Of a stretch of DNA of 64,000 nucleotides, positions 36,506-46,111 are shown piece after piece. A program made the translations under genes and the position numbers. The number at the start of each line of letters is the position of its first letter. Position 1 is the stretch's first letter. The notes beneath the pieces were generated by a model. The model saw nothing but the letters and a program-made list of their open reading frames with translations, did no database searches and was not told where the DNA came from. This DNA is from Affinundibacterium baiyunense (GTDB lineage Bacteria > Pseudomonadota > Gammaproteobacteria > Burkholderiales > Burkholderiaceae_D), in NCBI RefSeq assembly GCF_018139645.1, contig NZ_JAGSPM010000013.1:1-64000 (forward strand), read 5' to 3'.

Positions 36506-37390
36506 TCAGAATTTAATGTAATGATCGACCAACAATGCAGCAAATAATAATGAAAGATAGACGATGGAAAAGGTAAAGGTTTTACGTGCCAACACATCAT
36601 CATAGTGACGATAGATACGCCACGCGTACCATAAAAATCCTATCCCCAAAATCACTGCGCTAATCAAATAAATCATGCCACTCATCTTGACTGCATACGG
36701 CAACAAAGTAGTCGCGAATAAGGCGATGGTATAGAGCCAAATATGAAAACGTGTGAACTCAGGTCCATGCGTGATTGGCAACATAGGCAAGCCAGATTTT
36801 GCATAATCATCGCGACGATACATCGCCAGTGCCCAAAAATGCGGCGGGGTCCATACGAAAATGATCAGCACTAACAACCACGCTTGCATCGGCACTTCAT
36901 TCGCGATCGCTGCCCATCCTAAGGCTGGCGGCATCGCCCCAGATAAGCCACCGATGACAATGTTTTGCGGTGTGGCTGGCTTCAAGATAATTGTATAAAT
37001 TACGGCGTAACCAACAAAGGTAACGAAAGTGAGCCACATCGTCAGTGGATTAACCAAGACATACAATATCCACATGCCCGTACCGCCAATCAAAAACGAA
37101 AATGCCAAGATCTGTTTGGTGCCCATCTCGCCTTGCGCACTTGGACGACGCGCAGTACGTGCCATACGTGCATCGATCTCGCGTTCAACCAAGCAATTCA
37201 CCGCAAAAGCGGCACCTGCCAATAACCAAATCCCAATTGTGGCGGCAAGCACGATGCGCCAGTCTGGCAAGCTAGGTGTCGCCAAGAACATGCCAATTAC
37301 CGCACAAAAAACGGCCAACTGCGTTACCCGTGGCTTAGTTAGTGCCACGTATTGAGAAAAACGATTTAACAAGGTACTTTGAGTTGTCAT
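36506..37390 (-). CDS. ctaB: Protoheme IX farnesyltransferase (heme O synthase)
   Basis: The 294-aa UbiA-family enzyme attaches a farnesyl group to heme B for heme A/O synthesis. Motifs are [19 protein letters not shown] (first Asp-rich loop, including DARMxRT) and [15 protein letters not shown] (second loop). There are about eight or nine helices. ATG at 37390 is preferred; a TTG at 37399 follows the ctaA stop directly. No clear Shine-Dalgarno is seen, consistent with coupling to ctaA. Confidence 0.95.
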   Translation of the reverse strand: MTTQSTLLNRFSQYVALTKPRVTQLAVFCAVIGMFLATPSLPDWRIVLAATIGIWLLAGAAFAVNCLVEREIDARMARTARRPSAQGEMGTKQILAFSFLIGGTGMWILYVLVNPLTMWLTFVTFVGYAVIYTIILKPATPQNIVIGGLSGAMPPALGWAAIANEVPMQAWLLVLIIFVWTPPHFWALAMYRRDDYAKSGLPMLPITHGPEFTRFHIWLYTIALFATTLLPYAVKMSGMIYLISAVILGIGFLWYAWRIYRHYDDVLARKTFTFSIVYLSLLFAALLVDHYIKF

Positions 37391-37399
37391 TGGAGGCAA

Positions 37400-38464
37400 T
37401 TAGGATTCGTTAGCAACACTGGAGCGAACCCGATAGTTTAACATGCTCAACAGCAGCACAAGCAGCGCCGCACCCGCATTATGCAAAACAGCGATAGCCA
37501 AAGGCCAAGAAAAGTAAATTGTCGCTACACCTGTTATCAATTGCATCAGCAAAACCGCCAAAACACCGTTTGATAAGGTTTTGGTATCGGCATGCTTTCT
37601 TCCGAGATAGGCGACATAAGCTAACAAAGCAAACACCACCCAGGCAAAGGTTCGATGTACCCAATGAATCGTAATCAATGCAGAAAATGGCAGAAAGTCA
37701 CCACTTCCAGTGCGTCCTAATTCTCGCCACAATACGTAGGCATGTTCAAAATCAAGTTGCGGCACAACTTCACCATTGCACAAGGGATAGTCATGGCAGG
37801 CTAAAGCCGCGTAATTGGTGCTCACCCAGCCGCCAAGTGCTACTTGCATCAATAAAACAATAAAGGCTAGCGGTAATAAATTGCGGAATTTAAAAGAGTA
37901 TTTAGTAGTAGATCGCGGTGATTCGCGCTGCCATGCCCAGACCAACAGTGACAAAATGATTAAGGCAAGAATCAAATGAATCGTCACGATAATCGGCTGC
38001 AACTTCATGGTGACTGTCCACGCACCAAACGCGCCTTGAATGCCGACTAAAACAAATAAGCTGGTCGCCAACCATGGTGAAAAAGGACGCGTCTTACGCT
38101 TCCACCAAGCAATCCCCATTTGCAGCATAATCAAGAATCCAACACTCATCGCAAGATAGCGATGTATCATCTCTACCCATGCTTTCGCAACTGTGACTGG
38201 TCCGGTGGGCAACAGGGTTTCAGCCGCTTTAATCTCACTATGTGCTTGGAAAGGATTGGCCTCTCCGTAACACCCGGGCCAATCTGGGCAACCTAAGCCA
38301 GAGTCAGTTAAACGCGTAAAAGCACCAAAAATAATGAGATCAAAGGTCAAAAACAAGGTGACTGCGATCAGCTTCTTGTATTTATTCTGCTCTTTAGAAA
38401 ACAGTACCACCGCCAGCGGAATCACCGCGAACAATATTCCGATAATAGCAAGTTGAATCAGCAT
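37400..38464 (-). CDS. ctaA: Heme A synthase (COX15/CtaA)
   Basis: The 354-aa membrane protein has eight helices. The first-loop motif TRLTDSGLGCPDWPGCYG contains the conserved Cys pair, and helix His residues (MIHRYLAM, TIHLILAL, IHWVHRTFAW, LHNAGAALL) ligate the hemes. It oxidises heme O to heme A. It is in one operon with SURF1, the SCO-like gene, ctaB and SCO. Confidence 0.96.
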   Translation of the reverse strand: MLIQLAIIGILFAVIPLAVVLFSKEQNKYKKLIAVTLFLTFDLIIFGAFTRLTDSGLGCPDWPGCYGEANPFQAHSEIKAAETLLPTGPVTVAKAWVEMIHRYLAMSVGFLIMLQMGIAWWKRKTRPFSPWLATSLFVLVGIQGAFGAWTVTMKLQPIIVTIHLILALIILSLLVWAWQRESPRSTTKYSFKFRNLLPLAFIVLLMQVALGGWVSTNYAALACHDYPLCNGEVVPQLDFEHAYVLWRELGRTGSGDFLPFSALITIHWVHRTFAWVVFALLAYVAYLGRKHADTKTLSNGVLAVLLMQLITGVATIYFSWPLAIAVLHNAGAALLVLLLSMLNYRVRSSVANES

Positions 38465-38471
38465 GTTTAGT

Positions 38472-39065
38472 TCAACCTATCGCCGAGGCTTTCAATAATT
38501 TGATCAAGTCTTTTTTGATCTTGTTGGGATCTGCATCTTTGGGATAACGCATCATCAGATTGCCCAATGGATCAACCAAATAGATATGATCTTGCAAGCT
38601 CGTGCCATTCTCTGTTGGTAGCCATTTCTCCAATTTGTTTTTATCCCCTCGCAACATATGTGTGCCAGCAATACCAGGCTTTAATTGTTCCGGCACAGCC
38701 TGCGAATCGGTAATTAACCACACTCGTTCAATGCGATCCATTCCCTTCCCTTGCGCTAATCGCAATTGGCGCATTTCGAGTAATTTACGTTGACAGGCTT
38801 CGGCACAACTCGCCTCGTCAATTTGCAGCATTAACCACTTACCTTTTAAGCTACTTAGCTCCGTCACTTTGCCATCTTGATCAATCAGGTTCAAAGACGG
38901 CATAGGATACTGACGCGGATCAATTAAGGTGCCGTAGTTATTTTTTGGACCTGGTTTAATGACGTAATAAGTAAAATAAGAGGCGATCAAAGGTGAGGCG
39001 CATACTGCCAACACCGCCAACAATTTCCAACGCCCTGCAGTTTTTTTATTTTCTATTTTTTCCAC
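38472..39065 (-). CDS. Membrane-anchored SCO/thioredoxin-like protein in the oxidase assembly operon
   Basis: The GTG at 39065 is chosen because AGGAA lies eight bases before it; the open frame extends to a TTG at 39086. It overlaps the SURF1 3' end. The product of about 197 aa has one N-terminal helix, then a thioredoxin-like region (MPSLNLIDQDGKVTELSSLKG) with a Cys-x3-Cys pair in ASCAEACQRK at the SCO metal-site position, and a C-terminal IYLVDPLGNLMMRYP strand. Family copies are often mislabelled oxidase subunits. A role in copper or thiol handling for cytochrome oxidase is inferred. I see no clear distal His of the classical SCO kind. Confidence 0.75.
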   Translation of the reverse strand: MEKIENKKTAGRWKLLAVLAVCASPLIASYFTYYVIKPGPKNNYGTLIDPRQYPMPSLNLIDQDGKVTELSSLKGKWLMLQIDEASCAEACQRKLLEMRQLRLAQGKGMDRIERVWLITDSQAVPEQLKPGIAGTHMLRGDKNKLEKWLPTENGTSLQDHIYLVDPLGNLMMRYPKDADPNKIKKDLIKLLKASAIG

Positions 39066-39765
39066 GACGAATTCCTGTAACAACAAAAAAGATAGCCGCC
39101 ATCAAGGCTAAGCCATACCATTGAAATGCATAAGCACGATGTTTGTCTGCACCAGCCGAAGGCTTAGGCCAATCACGCACCAAACTGTCGCTCGCATTCG
39201 AAGTCTGTTCTAACACTTTATCAAAAATGGAAAAGCCTGTTAATTTGCTGAGCTCATCCAAAGGTACGTGCTGAACTATACTTGCTGGCTTTAAAGTTTC
39301 AGATTTACCGAGCTGCATGGTACGATCTAGTTGGTCTCGCACGACGCCTTCAATTTCGACAAGGCCATTATCCGTTAGCAAAGGCGGTATTTTAGTCCGT
39401 TCTACTGGATTGCGTTGAAGCCAACCGCGTGCCACCAAAACGTAGCGATCGCTACCCTCGATCTTAAACGGCATGAGCACATAGAATCCAGCGACGCCGT
39501 ACAGAGGACGATTGTCCAAATAGAGTGGCCAATCTCTTACGAATTGACCGCGCAATTTCACTTTTTGAAATGCCTTTAACTGATCAAAATCTGCTGCCTG
39601 CACAAGCACTTTCGGAGCTTGCTGTAACTGCGCTTGAATCAGTGTAGCAATTGCGTCTTTTTCTTCTGCTCTTCGTGTTTGCCAATTTCCCAATGAAATA
39701 CCGATAGCACACACGATTGCCGTTGCAAGCAGGGGTAATATACGAATCAACTTCGACTTAAGCAT
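39046..39765 (-). CDS. SURF1-family cytochrome oxidase assembly protein
   Basis: The 239-aa protein has one helix at each end (about residues 8-26 and 212-232). Family motifs between them include GNWQTRRAEEKDA, LRGQFVRDWPLYLDNRP, GFYVLMPF, VLVARGWLQRN and HRAYAFQWYGLALMA. SURF1 assists heme A insertion into subunit I. It heads the SURF1-SCO-like-ctaA-ctaB-SCO series. Confidence 0.94.
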   Translation of the reverse strand: MLKSKLIRILPLLATAIVCAIGISLGNWQTRRAEEKDAIATLIQAQLQQAPKVLVQAADFDQLKAFQKVKLRGQFVRDWPLYLDNRPLYGVAGFYVLMPFKIEGSDRYVLVARGWLQRNPVERTKIPPLLTDNGLVEIEGVVRDQLDRTMQLGKSETLKPASIVQHVPLDELSKLTGFSIFDKVLEQTSNASDSLVRDWPKPSAGADKHRAYAFQWYGLALMAAIFFVVTGIRRGKNRK

Positions 39766-39798
39766 TACAATAGCTCTTTTGCGAAAAAAGTGATTAAC

Positions 39799-39999
39799 AT
39801 GAAAATTCTGGTTGCACTCGCCTTTGTACTCATTCTATTTAGCTTAGCCTCTGCTTTAGTTTATCTCATGAAAGATAAGGGAAAGAGTAATCGAACTGTC
39901 AGAGCTTTAGCTTTTCGGGTTGGCTTCTCTGTTAGCTTATTCATCTTGATTTTAATCGCCAATCACTACGGCTTAATACAACCAACAGGGATACGTTGA
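39799..39999 (+). CDS. DUF2909 twin-transmembrane protein
   Basis: ATG at 39799 is preferred over a GTG at 39790. The 66-aa protein has two membrane helices (about residues 2-24 and 40-60) joined by a basic loop (MKDKGKSNRTVRALAFRVG), the DUF2909 pattern found beside cytochrome oxidase genes in betaproteobacteria. It is on the strand opposite the flanking cta genes. Its function is unknown; a role in oxidase assembly is guilt by association. Confidence 0.85.
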   Translation: MKILVALAFVLILFSLASALVYLMKDKGKSNRTVRALAFRVGFSVSLFILILIANHYGLIQPTGIR

Positions 40000-40037
40000 T
40001 TTACCACTAAGTGACATCAAGGATGCCAATAAATGAG

Positions 40038-40066
40038 AAAAAGCCGCACTGAGTGCGGCTTTTTCT
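40038..40066. terminator. Bidirectional terminator between the DUF2909 gene and ctaE
   Basis: AAAAAGCCGCAC (40038-40049) pairs perfectly with GTGCGGCTTTTT (40053-40064) around TGA. T-runs are present on both strands. Confidence 0.9.
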
Positions 40067-40092
40067 TCAACTAAATAGCTAACTTCTGGCGC

Positions 40093-40953
40093 TTACAACC
40101 AGTACACAACAACGTACAAGCCCAGCCAAACAACGTCAACAAAGTGCCAGTACCAAGCTGCGCCTTCAAACGCGAAATGATTCTCGGCAGTAAAGTGGCC
40201 TTTCATCAAACGATACAGGACGACAGACAACATAATCGCACCCATCGTGACATGGAAACCATGGAAACCAGTCAACATGAAGAAAGTCGAACCGTAAATA
40301 CCTGATGTCAATTTCAAATTCAAATCATTGTAAGCATGCATGTATTCATAAACTTGGAAGCCCATGAAAACAGCGCCCAACAAAATTGTTGCGAACAACC
40401 AGAATGCTGCTTTTGCGCGCACGCCTTCACGAATCGCGTGATGAGAAATCGTCAAAGTCACGCCAGATGCTAACAACAAAGCCGTATTAATCGTTGGGAT
40501 TGGAAATGGTCCCATAGTCTTAAATGCTTCTACAGTTCCAGCTGGACCAACACCACCCCATTGTGCAGAGAAATCTGGCCACAATACTTTGTGATCCAAA
40601 TCGGCTAACCATGGCATCGTGATACTACGTGCATAAAACAAAGCACCGAAGAATGCACCGAAGAACATCACTTCAGAAAAGATAAACCAACTCATACTCC
40701 AACGGAAAGATACGTCAATACGCGCGCTGTATTTTCCGCCTTCAGATTCAGCAATTGCATCGCCAAACCATTTATAGAGTACGACCAAGGTCAAAAAGAT
40801 GCCTGTCATATTCAAATAGGCACCCCAAGTCACACCATTCACCCATGCAGATGCGCCTATCATCGTTAACAACAAAGTAGTAGCACCCAAGACTGGCCAC
40901 TGTGAAAGCCCAGGCACGAAGTAGTAAGGTGCGTTAGCGTTGTGAGAACTCAT
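40093..40953 (-). CDS. ctaE: Cytochrome c oxidase subunit III
   Basis: The start at 40953 (MSSHNANAPYYFVP) has a GGGAG site seven bases upstream. The 286-aa membrane protein has the COX3 pattern of seven helices with SMSWFIFSEVMFFGAFFGAL, LLLASGVTLTISHHA, and the C-terminal FHGFHVTMGAIML and GAAWYWHFVDVVWLGLYVVVYWL. It is the last gene of the ctaC-D-G-E transcript and ends at a strong terminator. Confidence 0.97.
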   Translation of the reverse strand: MSSHNANAPYYFVPGLSQWPVLGATTLLLTMIGASAWVNGVTWGAYLNMTGIFLTLVVLYKWFGDAIAESEGGKYSARIDVSFRWSMSWFIFSEVMFFGAFFGALFYARSITMPWLADLDHKVLWPDFSAQWGGVGPAGTVEAFKTMGPFPIPTINTALLLASGVTLTISHHAIREGVRAKAAFWLFATILLGAVFMGFQVYEYMHAYNDLNLKLTSGIYGSTFFMLTGFHGFHVTMGAIMLSVVLYRLMKGHFTAENHFAFEGAAWYWHFVDVVWLGLYVVVYWL

Positions 40954-41011
40954 TTCCATCTCCCGATACAATTTTCTAAACTGAATTATTGACTAATATT
41001 AACTAATTTCT

Positions 41012-41227
41012 TTATTTTGCGACGACTTGCTTCACGATAAAAACCAAGATCGTGATAAAAATAGCCGCGCCTATCAATCCTGCAATAATCACATGAACGG
41101 GATTTAACTGTGCTGCATCCTGTTCATAAGCGCTCTTTTTACGTATCCCAAAAAAAGACCACAACACCGCTTTCATTGTTGCTAAAAATGATGCCTTACG
41201 TTTTGTTGCTTGCTTCAAGTCATCCAT
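41012..41227 (-). CDS. DUF2970 small membrane protein
   Basis: The 71-aa protein has a basic N-terminus, the motif FLATMKAVLWSFFGIRKKSAYEQD and one C-terminal membrane helix (about residues 46-68). This is the DUF2970 pattern, regularly found between ctaG and ctaE in betaproteobacteria. It has a good AAGGTG site. The function is unknown, probably linked to oxidase assembly or stability. Confidence 0.88.
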   Translation of the reverse strand: MDDLKQATKRKASFLATMKAVLWSFFGIRKKSAYEQDAAQLNPVHVIIAGLIGAAIFITILVFIVKQVVAK

Positions 41228-41274
41228 GTTTGCACACCTTTATTTGATCTATTTCAGATCGACTAGACCAAATA

Positions 41275-41877
41275 TTATGATCCTGTCTTGTCAGCAGCAG
41301 GCTTTAAACCAACTTCAAAAAACGTATAAGACAAAGTAATCGTCTTTACTTCTTTCGGCAACGCAGGATCAATAAAAAATGATACTGGCATTTGACGCGC
41401 TTCATTTGCTTCTAGAGTTTGCTGCTGAAAGCAAAAACACTCCATTTTCTTGAAGAAGTTTGCTGCTTGTTGCGGTGCATAACTTGGGATTGCTTGCGCA
41501 TCCATCTTATAAGACTGCTTATTCACAACTTCGTAAACGACTTGTGCCATTTCACCTGGATGCACTTGCAAACTAGAAACCGTTGGACGAAAGCGCCAAG
41601 GTCCTTGTGTATTTGCATCAAATTCAATGGTGATTAAGCGACTTTTATCGACTTGTGAATTGACAACCGCATCAGCAGAAATATCTTTTGGCGTCAAAAT
41701 ATTGATGCCAGTGATCTCACAAATCTGCTTATAAATCGGAATCAGAGCATAGCCAAAACCAAACATCACGATTGCAATGACCACTAATTTCTTCAACATC
41801 AAGAAATTCAATTTCTTGGTCACAACCTGATCTTCGTTCATTTCTTTCGAAACGCTTTGCTTCAAATCTTCAGACAT
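41275..41877 (-). CDS. ctaG: Cytochrome c oxidase assembly protein CtaG (COX11 family)
   Basis: The 200-aa protein has an N-terminal membrane helix (about residues 28-48, with IPIYKQICEITGIN directly after) and a periplasmic immunoglobulin-like domain. Copper motif ECFCFQQQTLEANEARQMPVSF carries the conserved CFCF. It inserts copper into the CuB site of subunit I. It lies just after the mini-protein gene and before the DUF2970 gene. Confidence 0.96.
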   Translation of the reverse strand: MSEDLKQSVSKEMNEDQVVTKKLNFLMLKKLVVIAIVMFGFGYALIPIYKQICEITGINILTPKDISADAVVNSQVDKSRLITIEFDANTQGPWRFRPTVSSLQVHPGEMAQVVYEVVNKQSYKMDAQAIPSYAPQQAANFFKKMECFCFQQQTLEANEARQMPVSFFIDPALPKEVKTITLSYTFFEVGLKPAADKTGS

Positions 41878-41895
41878 GCAAATTCCGATGTAGTC

Positions 41896-42000
41896 TTAAC
41901 GCAAGAAAGTCTGTTTTGCGAACACGCCAATAAAAAACACTAAAACCACCGATACAAGTATCAAAGCAGTTTTCAGATTACTTTTATTTTGGTTTTTCAT
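41896..42000 (-). CDS. Cytochrome oxidase small assembly protein, 34 aa
   Basis: This frame begins ATG at 42000 and ends TAA at 41896-41898. The product is a basic N-terminus (MKNQNKSNLKT), one membrane helix (ALILVSVVLVFFIGVFA) and the tail KQTFLR. This matches in length and layout the short proteins annotated as cytochrome oxidase small assembly protein between ctaD and ctaG in Burkholderiales. It is shorter than most gene-finding limits and easily missed. Confidence 0.8.
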   Translation of the reverse strand: MKNQNKSNLKTALILVSVVLVFFIGVFAKQTFLR

Positions 42001-42007
42001 TTTTCAA

Positions 42008-42033
42008 ACAGCCCCAATCTAAGTTGGGGCTGT
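42008..42033 (-). terminator. Stem-loop between ctaD and the small assembly gene
   Basis: ACAGCCCCAA (42008-42017) pairs perfectly with TTGGGGCTGT (42024-42033) around a 6-nt loop. On the minus strand only TTTG follows, then the leader of the next gene, whose ATG is eight bases on. It may attenuate readthrough, stabilise the ctaD message, or mask the next ribosome binding site. Confidence 0.6.
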
Positions 42034-42043
42034 ATTCCATTAT

Positions 42044-43657
42044 TTACTTAACGACTGGTGGTTCTTCAAAGGTATGGAAAGGCGCTGGACTTGGCACTGT
42101 CCATTCCAAACCTTCTGCACCTTCCCATGGTTTTGCGTCAGCTGGCTTACCACCTTTGATCGATGGAATCACCACGAACAAAATGAAGTAAACCTGCATC
42201 AAACCAAAACCAAAGGCACCAACAGAAGCGATCAAATTGAAATCTGCAAATTGCGCTGGATAGTCAGCATAACGACGAGGCATACCTGCGAGACCCAAGA
42301 AATGCATTGGGAAGAAGGTGATGTTGAAGGTAATCAAAGACATCCAGAAATGGATCTTGCCACGTGTTTCGTTGTACATGAAACCTGTCCACTTTGGTCC
42401 CCAGTAGTAGTAACCAGCGAATAAAGCAAACAAAGAACCTGCTACCAAAACATAGTGGAAATGCGCCACAACATAGTATGTATCTTGCAACTGAATATCA
42501 ATTGGAGTAACCGCCAAAATCAAACCAGTAAAGCCACCCATCGTAAATACGAAAATGAAACCAACCGCAAACAACATAGGCGTTTCGAAAGTCATCGAAC
42601 CTTTCCACATTGTCGCAATCCAGTTAAACACCTTCACGCCTGTTGGGATCGAGATCAACATCGTTGCGTACATGAAGAACAACTGTGCCGTGACCGGCAT
42701 ACCAGTTGTGAACATGTGATGCGCCCAAACGATGAAAGACAAAATCGCGATAGATGCAGTTGCATACACCATTGACGCATAACCAAACAAAGGCTTACGT
42801 GCAAATGCTGGAATGATTTGAGAAACGATACCAAACGCTGGCAAAATCATGATGTACACCTCTGGGTGTCCGAAGAACCAGAAAATGTGTTGGTACATGA
42901 CTGGATCACCACCACCAGCAGCATTAAAGAATGAAGTACCGAAATGACGATCTGTCAAAGTCATGGTAATTGCGCCTGCCAACACTGGCATAACTGCAAT
43001 CAACAAATACGCAGTGATCAACCATGTCCAGCAGAACATTGGCATCTTCATCAAAGTCATGCCAGGAGCGCGCATGTTCAAGATCGTTGTGATGATATTG
43101 ATGGAGCCCATGATGGAAGAAGCACCCATGATGTGCACAGCGAAAATCGCTAAGTCCATACCAGGACCCATTTGTGTCGACAATGGTGCATACAAAGTCC
43201 AGCCAGCAGCGGTCGCGCCACCTGGAACAAAGAAAGAACCAGCCAACAACAATGCTGCAGGAGGCATTAACCAGAATGAGAAGTTATTCATACGGGCAAA
43301 TGCCATATCAGATGCACCGATTTGCAAAGGAATCATCCAGTTAGCAAAACCAACGAACGCCGGCATAATCGCACCGAAAACCATGATCAAACCATGCATC
43401 GTGGTCAACTGATTGAAAAACTCTGGTTGCATTAATTGCAAACCTGGTTGGAACAACTCACTACGAATGCCAAGCGCCATAACGCCGCCCAACATTAACA
43501 TTGAGAACGCAAACCACAAGTACAAGTTACCGATGTCTTTATGATTCGTCGCAAATAAATAACGACGCCAGCCATGTGGGTGATCATGATGATCATGGGC
43601 GTGGTCGTTGTGACCATGAGAGTGATCGTGTGCGTGATCAGCTACTGTATTACTCAT
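42044..43657 (-). CDS. ctaD: Cytochrome c oxidase subunit I
   Basis: The 537-aa heme-copper oxidase core has twelve helices. It carries heme a ligands ([11 protein letters not shown] and [11 protein letters not shown]), CuB ligands ([16 protein letters not shown], with the His-Tyr cross-link region, and AHHMFTTGM) and K-channel residues. The N-terminus is very His/Asp-rich ([22 protein letters not shown], partly), a possible metal-binding tail. It has a good GGAG site and lies 17 bases after ctaC. Confidence 0.98.
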   Translation of the reverse strand: MSNTVADHAHDHSHGHNDHAHDHHDHPHGWRRYLFATNHKDIGNLYLWFAFSMLMLGGVMALGIRSELFQPGLQLMQPEFFNQLTTMHGLIMVFGAIMPAFVGFANWMIPLQIGASDMAFARMNNFSFWLMPPAALLLAGSFFVPGGATAAGWTLYAPLSTQMGPGMDLAIFAVHIMGASSIMGSINIITTILNMRAPGMTLMKMPMFCWTWLITAYLLIAVMPVLAGAITMTLTDRHFGTSFFNAAGGGDPVMYQHIFWFFGHPEVYIMILPAFGIVSQIIPAFARKPLFGYASMVYATASIAILSFIVWAHHMFTTGMPVTAQLFFMYATMLISIPTGVKVFNWIATMWKGSMTFETPMLFAVGFIFVFTMGGFTGLILAVTPIDIQLQDTYYVVAHFHYVLVAGSLFALFAGYYYWGPKWTGFMYNETRGKIHFWMSLITFNITFFPMHFLGLAGMPRRYADYPAQFADFNLIASVGAFGFGLMQVYFILFVVIPSIKGGKPADAKPWEGAEGLEWTVPSPAPFHTFEEPPVVK

Positions 43658-43674
43658 CTCTATCTCCTGTTCAA

Positions 43675-44865
43675 TTACTTACGCGCAGCCAAAACTTCGG
43701 CTGGCTGGACGATATTTTCTGCTGCCTTATTCGACCAGCTATTACGGGTATAAGTAATTACCGCGGCAATTTCTGTATCAGACAATGTAGCTTTCCATGC
43801 AGGCATACCAGCCTTACCATTCAACAAGATGTTGATTTGATCAGCTTTTGGACCATTTACCATCGCAGAACCATCCAAAGCGGCGAATGCACCTGGAACA
43901 CCTTTACCATTCGCTTGATGGCAAGCCACACAGTTTGCTGTGTAAACGCTTTCACCGCGTTGTTTCAATTCATCTACAGTCCAAACTTTGCTTGGATCAT
44001 CTGCTTTCGCAGCCATTTCTTTTTTCTTAGCATCAACCCAAGCGGTGTAATCTGCATCAGATACAACGCGCACGACGATAGGCATGAAAGCGTGTTCTTT
44101 ACCGCACAATTCAACGCATTGACCGCGATACACGCCAATTTTTTCTGCTTTAAACCAAGTGTCACGAACGAAACCTGGAATCGCATCTTGCTTAACGCCG
44201 AAAGCAGGAATTGTCCAGCCGTGAATCACATCGTTTGCGGTCGTGATAATACGAATCTTCTTATTCACTGGAACAACGACTTCGTTATCGACTTCCAACA
44301 AATAATTAACGCCACGAGCCTCTGTAGGAGCTAAACCTGGAGCACCGACTTGCGTGCGTGGAGTAGCCAAGGTAGACAAGAAAGAAATCCCTTCGCCTTC
44401 ACCTTTGAGGTAGTCGTAACCCCATTTCCATTGCATACCGGTTGCTTTGATCGTCAAATCTGCATTCGACGTATCTTTCATTGCCACCACTGTTTTTGTT
44501 GCTGGCAATGCCATCCCGATAACAATGAAAAATGGCACGATAGTCCACAAAATTTCAACAGTCGTACTTTCATGGAAAGTCGCTGGCTTGTGACCCAAAG
44601 ACTTACGATGTTTCAGAATGGAATAAAACATCACACCAAACACTGCGACAAAAATTGCCAAGCAGATGTAGAGCATGAGGTTATGGATGGAATAGATCTG
44701 CTCCGCGATTTGTGTCACGGGTGTTGCCAGATTCAACTGCTTGACGGCAGGACCACCTGGGCTATCTTTAACGGCCCAAGCTGGCATCCCAGCAGCCAAA
44801 AGCGAAGCACCGAGCACCAAGGAGGCGCCAAGCGTTCTCGACTTTAATCGCATAGCATGTTTCAT
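43675..44865 (-). CDS. ctaC: Cytochrome c oxidase subunit II with C-terminal cytochrome c
   Basis: The 396-aa protein has a signal peptide (cleaved near MPAWA), two helices (about residues 50-75 and 95-115) and the cupredoxin domain with CuA ligands in [21 protein letters not shown] fused class I cytochrome c domain follows, with heme site [11 protein letters not shown] and Met ligand region GKAGMPAW. This caa3-like layout is usual in betaproteobacteria. It is first in the operon, with a GGGGAAA site and a predicted promoter. Confidence 0.97.
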   Translation of the reverse strand: MKHAMRLKSRTLGASLVLGASLLAAGMPAWAVKDSPGGPAVKQLNLATPVTQIAEQIYSIHNLMLYICLAIFVAVFGVMFYSILKHRKSLGHKPATFHESTTVEILWTIVPFFIVIGMALPATKTVVAMKDTSNADLTIKATGMQWKWGYDYLKGEGEGISFLSTLATPRTQVGAPGLAPTEARGVNYLLEVDNEVVVPVNKKIRIITTANDVIHGWTIPAFGVKQDAIPGFVRDTWFKAEKIGVYRGQCVELCGKEHAFMPIVVRVVSDADYTAWVDAKKKEMAAKADDPSKVWTVDELKQRGESVYTANCVACHQANGKGVPGAFAALDGSAMVNGPKADQINILLNGKAGMPAWKATLSDTEIAAVITYTRNSWSNKAAENIVQPAEVLAARK

Positions 44866-44941
44866 GATTTCCCCAAAAACCTATTAGAATTTTCAACAGA
44901 AATTGCCAAAGGAAAATACTGACAACTTCCACAACTGCGAG

Positions 44942-44971
44942 AGTATAAAGCGTAAAGCTGAGCTATATCAA
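44942..44971 (-). promoter_or_regulatory. Predicted sigma-70 promoter of the cta operon
   Basis: On the minus strand TTGATA (44966-44971) and TATACT (44942-44947) are separated by 18 bases, each 5 of 6 to consensus, about 75 bases before the ctaC start. Confidence 0.55.
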
Positions 44972-45080
44972 GAAGAAATCATGGTTCAGCTGCGCAAAAT
45001 CATATTGACAATCTTGATTTTTACTAGGAAATCTCGTAGGCCAATCTTTTTCATTGGCAATAAAACTTGCTGAAATACTT

Positions 45081-45992
45081 TTACTTTTTTAAGGCATCAA
45101 AGCGAATAATCGATTCGCCACTAGCCAGCTTAGTGGGAACAGGTTTAAAGGCGTGACCAAACACCACTTCGATTGTCAGTGGTATGCGGCCATCACTTCC
45201 GCGCTTTTTTTCCAACGCAGAACGCAGCGATGCCATCGCTGATTGACTCATTAGACCCCGACGACGATTCGACAAGGGATTCCCGCCAAGAGCACGCACA
45301 TCGCTTAACATTTTTTGCACATCTTGATAGCGCAATGTAATACGTTCGACATCCATCACAGGGGTAGCAAATCCTGCTGCAACCAACATGTCACCGAAAT
45401 CATGCATGTCGACGAATGGAAGCGTATGTGGATAGTCATCGACCTCGGCAAAGGCTTGCTTCAATTCGACAAAAGTATCAGGACCAAAGCTAGAAAAAAT
45501 GACGATTCCGTTACGCGCTAAAACACGAAACCATTCCTTTAGCACCAAGTCCGGTTGTGGATGCCAATGGATCGCTAGGTTCGACCACAAAACATCGATA
45601 CTAGCGCTCTGCAAAGCCAAGTTTGCAAAATCGCTACTGGCAAGTAGAGGCTGGGCATATTGACCTTGTTTGCTAGAAAACAAACGGCCAAACATTTTTT
45701 TAAAACCACCCGCGGCATCACTATTTGCGAATTCTGATTCACTCAGCATCTGCCAAGAAGCATCAACACCGAGAATCGACTGCGCCTGCTGAAAGCGTTG
45801 GCTCAGCATTGGCAAATCCATCCCTTCACCACAACCAGCGTCTAGCACACGTTTGGGCTCAATTTTTATTAAATCAAGCTTTTCATGCATTCTTTGTGCG
45901 ACTTCTCTGAGCAAAAAGACAGAATCTTGAAGCAACTTTGGCTTTGAAAACAAACGGCGAACTTCGGATAGATCGATAGGGGCACTAAGCAT
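45081..45992 (-). CDS. BioC-like malonyl-ACP methyltransferase
   Basis: The start at 45992 (MLSAPIDLSEVRRLF) is preferred to an ATG ten codons earlier. The 303-aa protein is a class I SAM-dependent methyltransferase with motif I RVLDAGCGEGMDLPML, SAM-region ILGVDASWQML and post-motif VLWSNLAIHWHPQPD. The C-terminal layout (EWFRVLARNGIVIFSSFGPDTF, FVDMHDFGDMLVAAGF) matches BioC, which methylates malonyl-ACP at the start of biotin synthesis. An insertion around residues 88-105 (FKKMFGRLFSSKQG) is unusual. No other bio gene is adjacent, so the assignment rests on family resemblance. Confidence 0.75.
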   Translation of the reverse strand: MLSAPIDLSEVRRLFSKPKLLQDSVFLLREVAQRMHEKLDLIKIEPKRVLDAGCGEGMDLPMLSQRFQQAQSILGVDASWQMLSESEFANSDAAGGFKKMFGRLFSSKQGQYAQPLLASSDFANLALQSASIDVLWSNLAIHWHPQPDLVLKEWFRVLARNGIVIFSSFGPDTFVELKQAFAEVDDYPHTLPFVDMHDFGDMLVAAGFATPVMDVERITLRYQDVQKMLSDVRALGGNPLSNRRRGLMSQSAMASLRSALEKKRGSDGRIPLTIEVVFGHAFKPVPTKLASGESIIRFDALKK

Positions 45993-46111
45993 AATTTTTA
46001 AAATAGCATAACAAGTTAACACGCAACTTGATGATGGGACTATAGTAATTGATCAATTCCAGCAGTTTAACCGCTCAAACAAAATCTGACTGAGATAAGT
46101 AAGGACTATCG

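Noticed and set aside
43501..44334. Long plus-strand open frame opposite ctaC and ctaD
   Set aside because: Cys/His/Ser-rich translation without domain character, exactly opposite two well-conserved oxidase genes.
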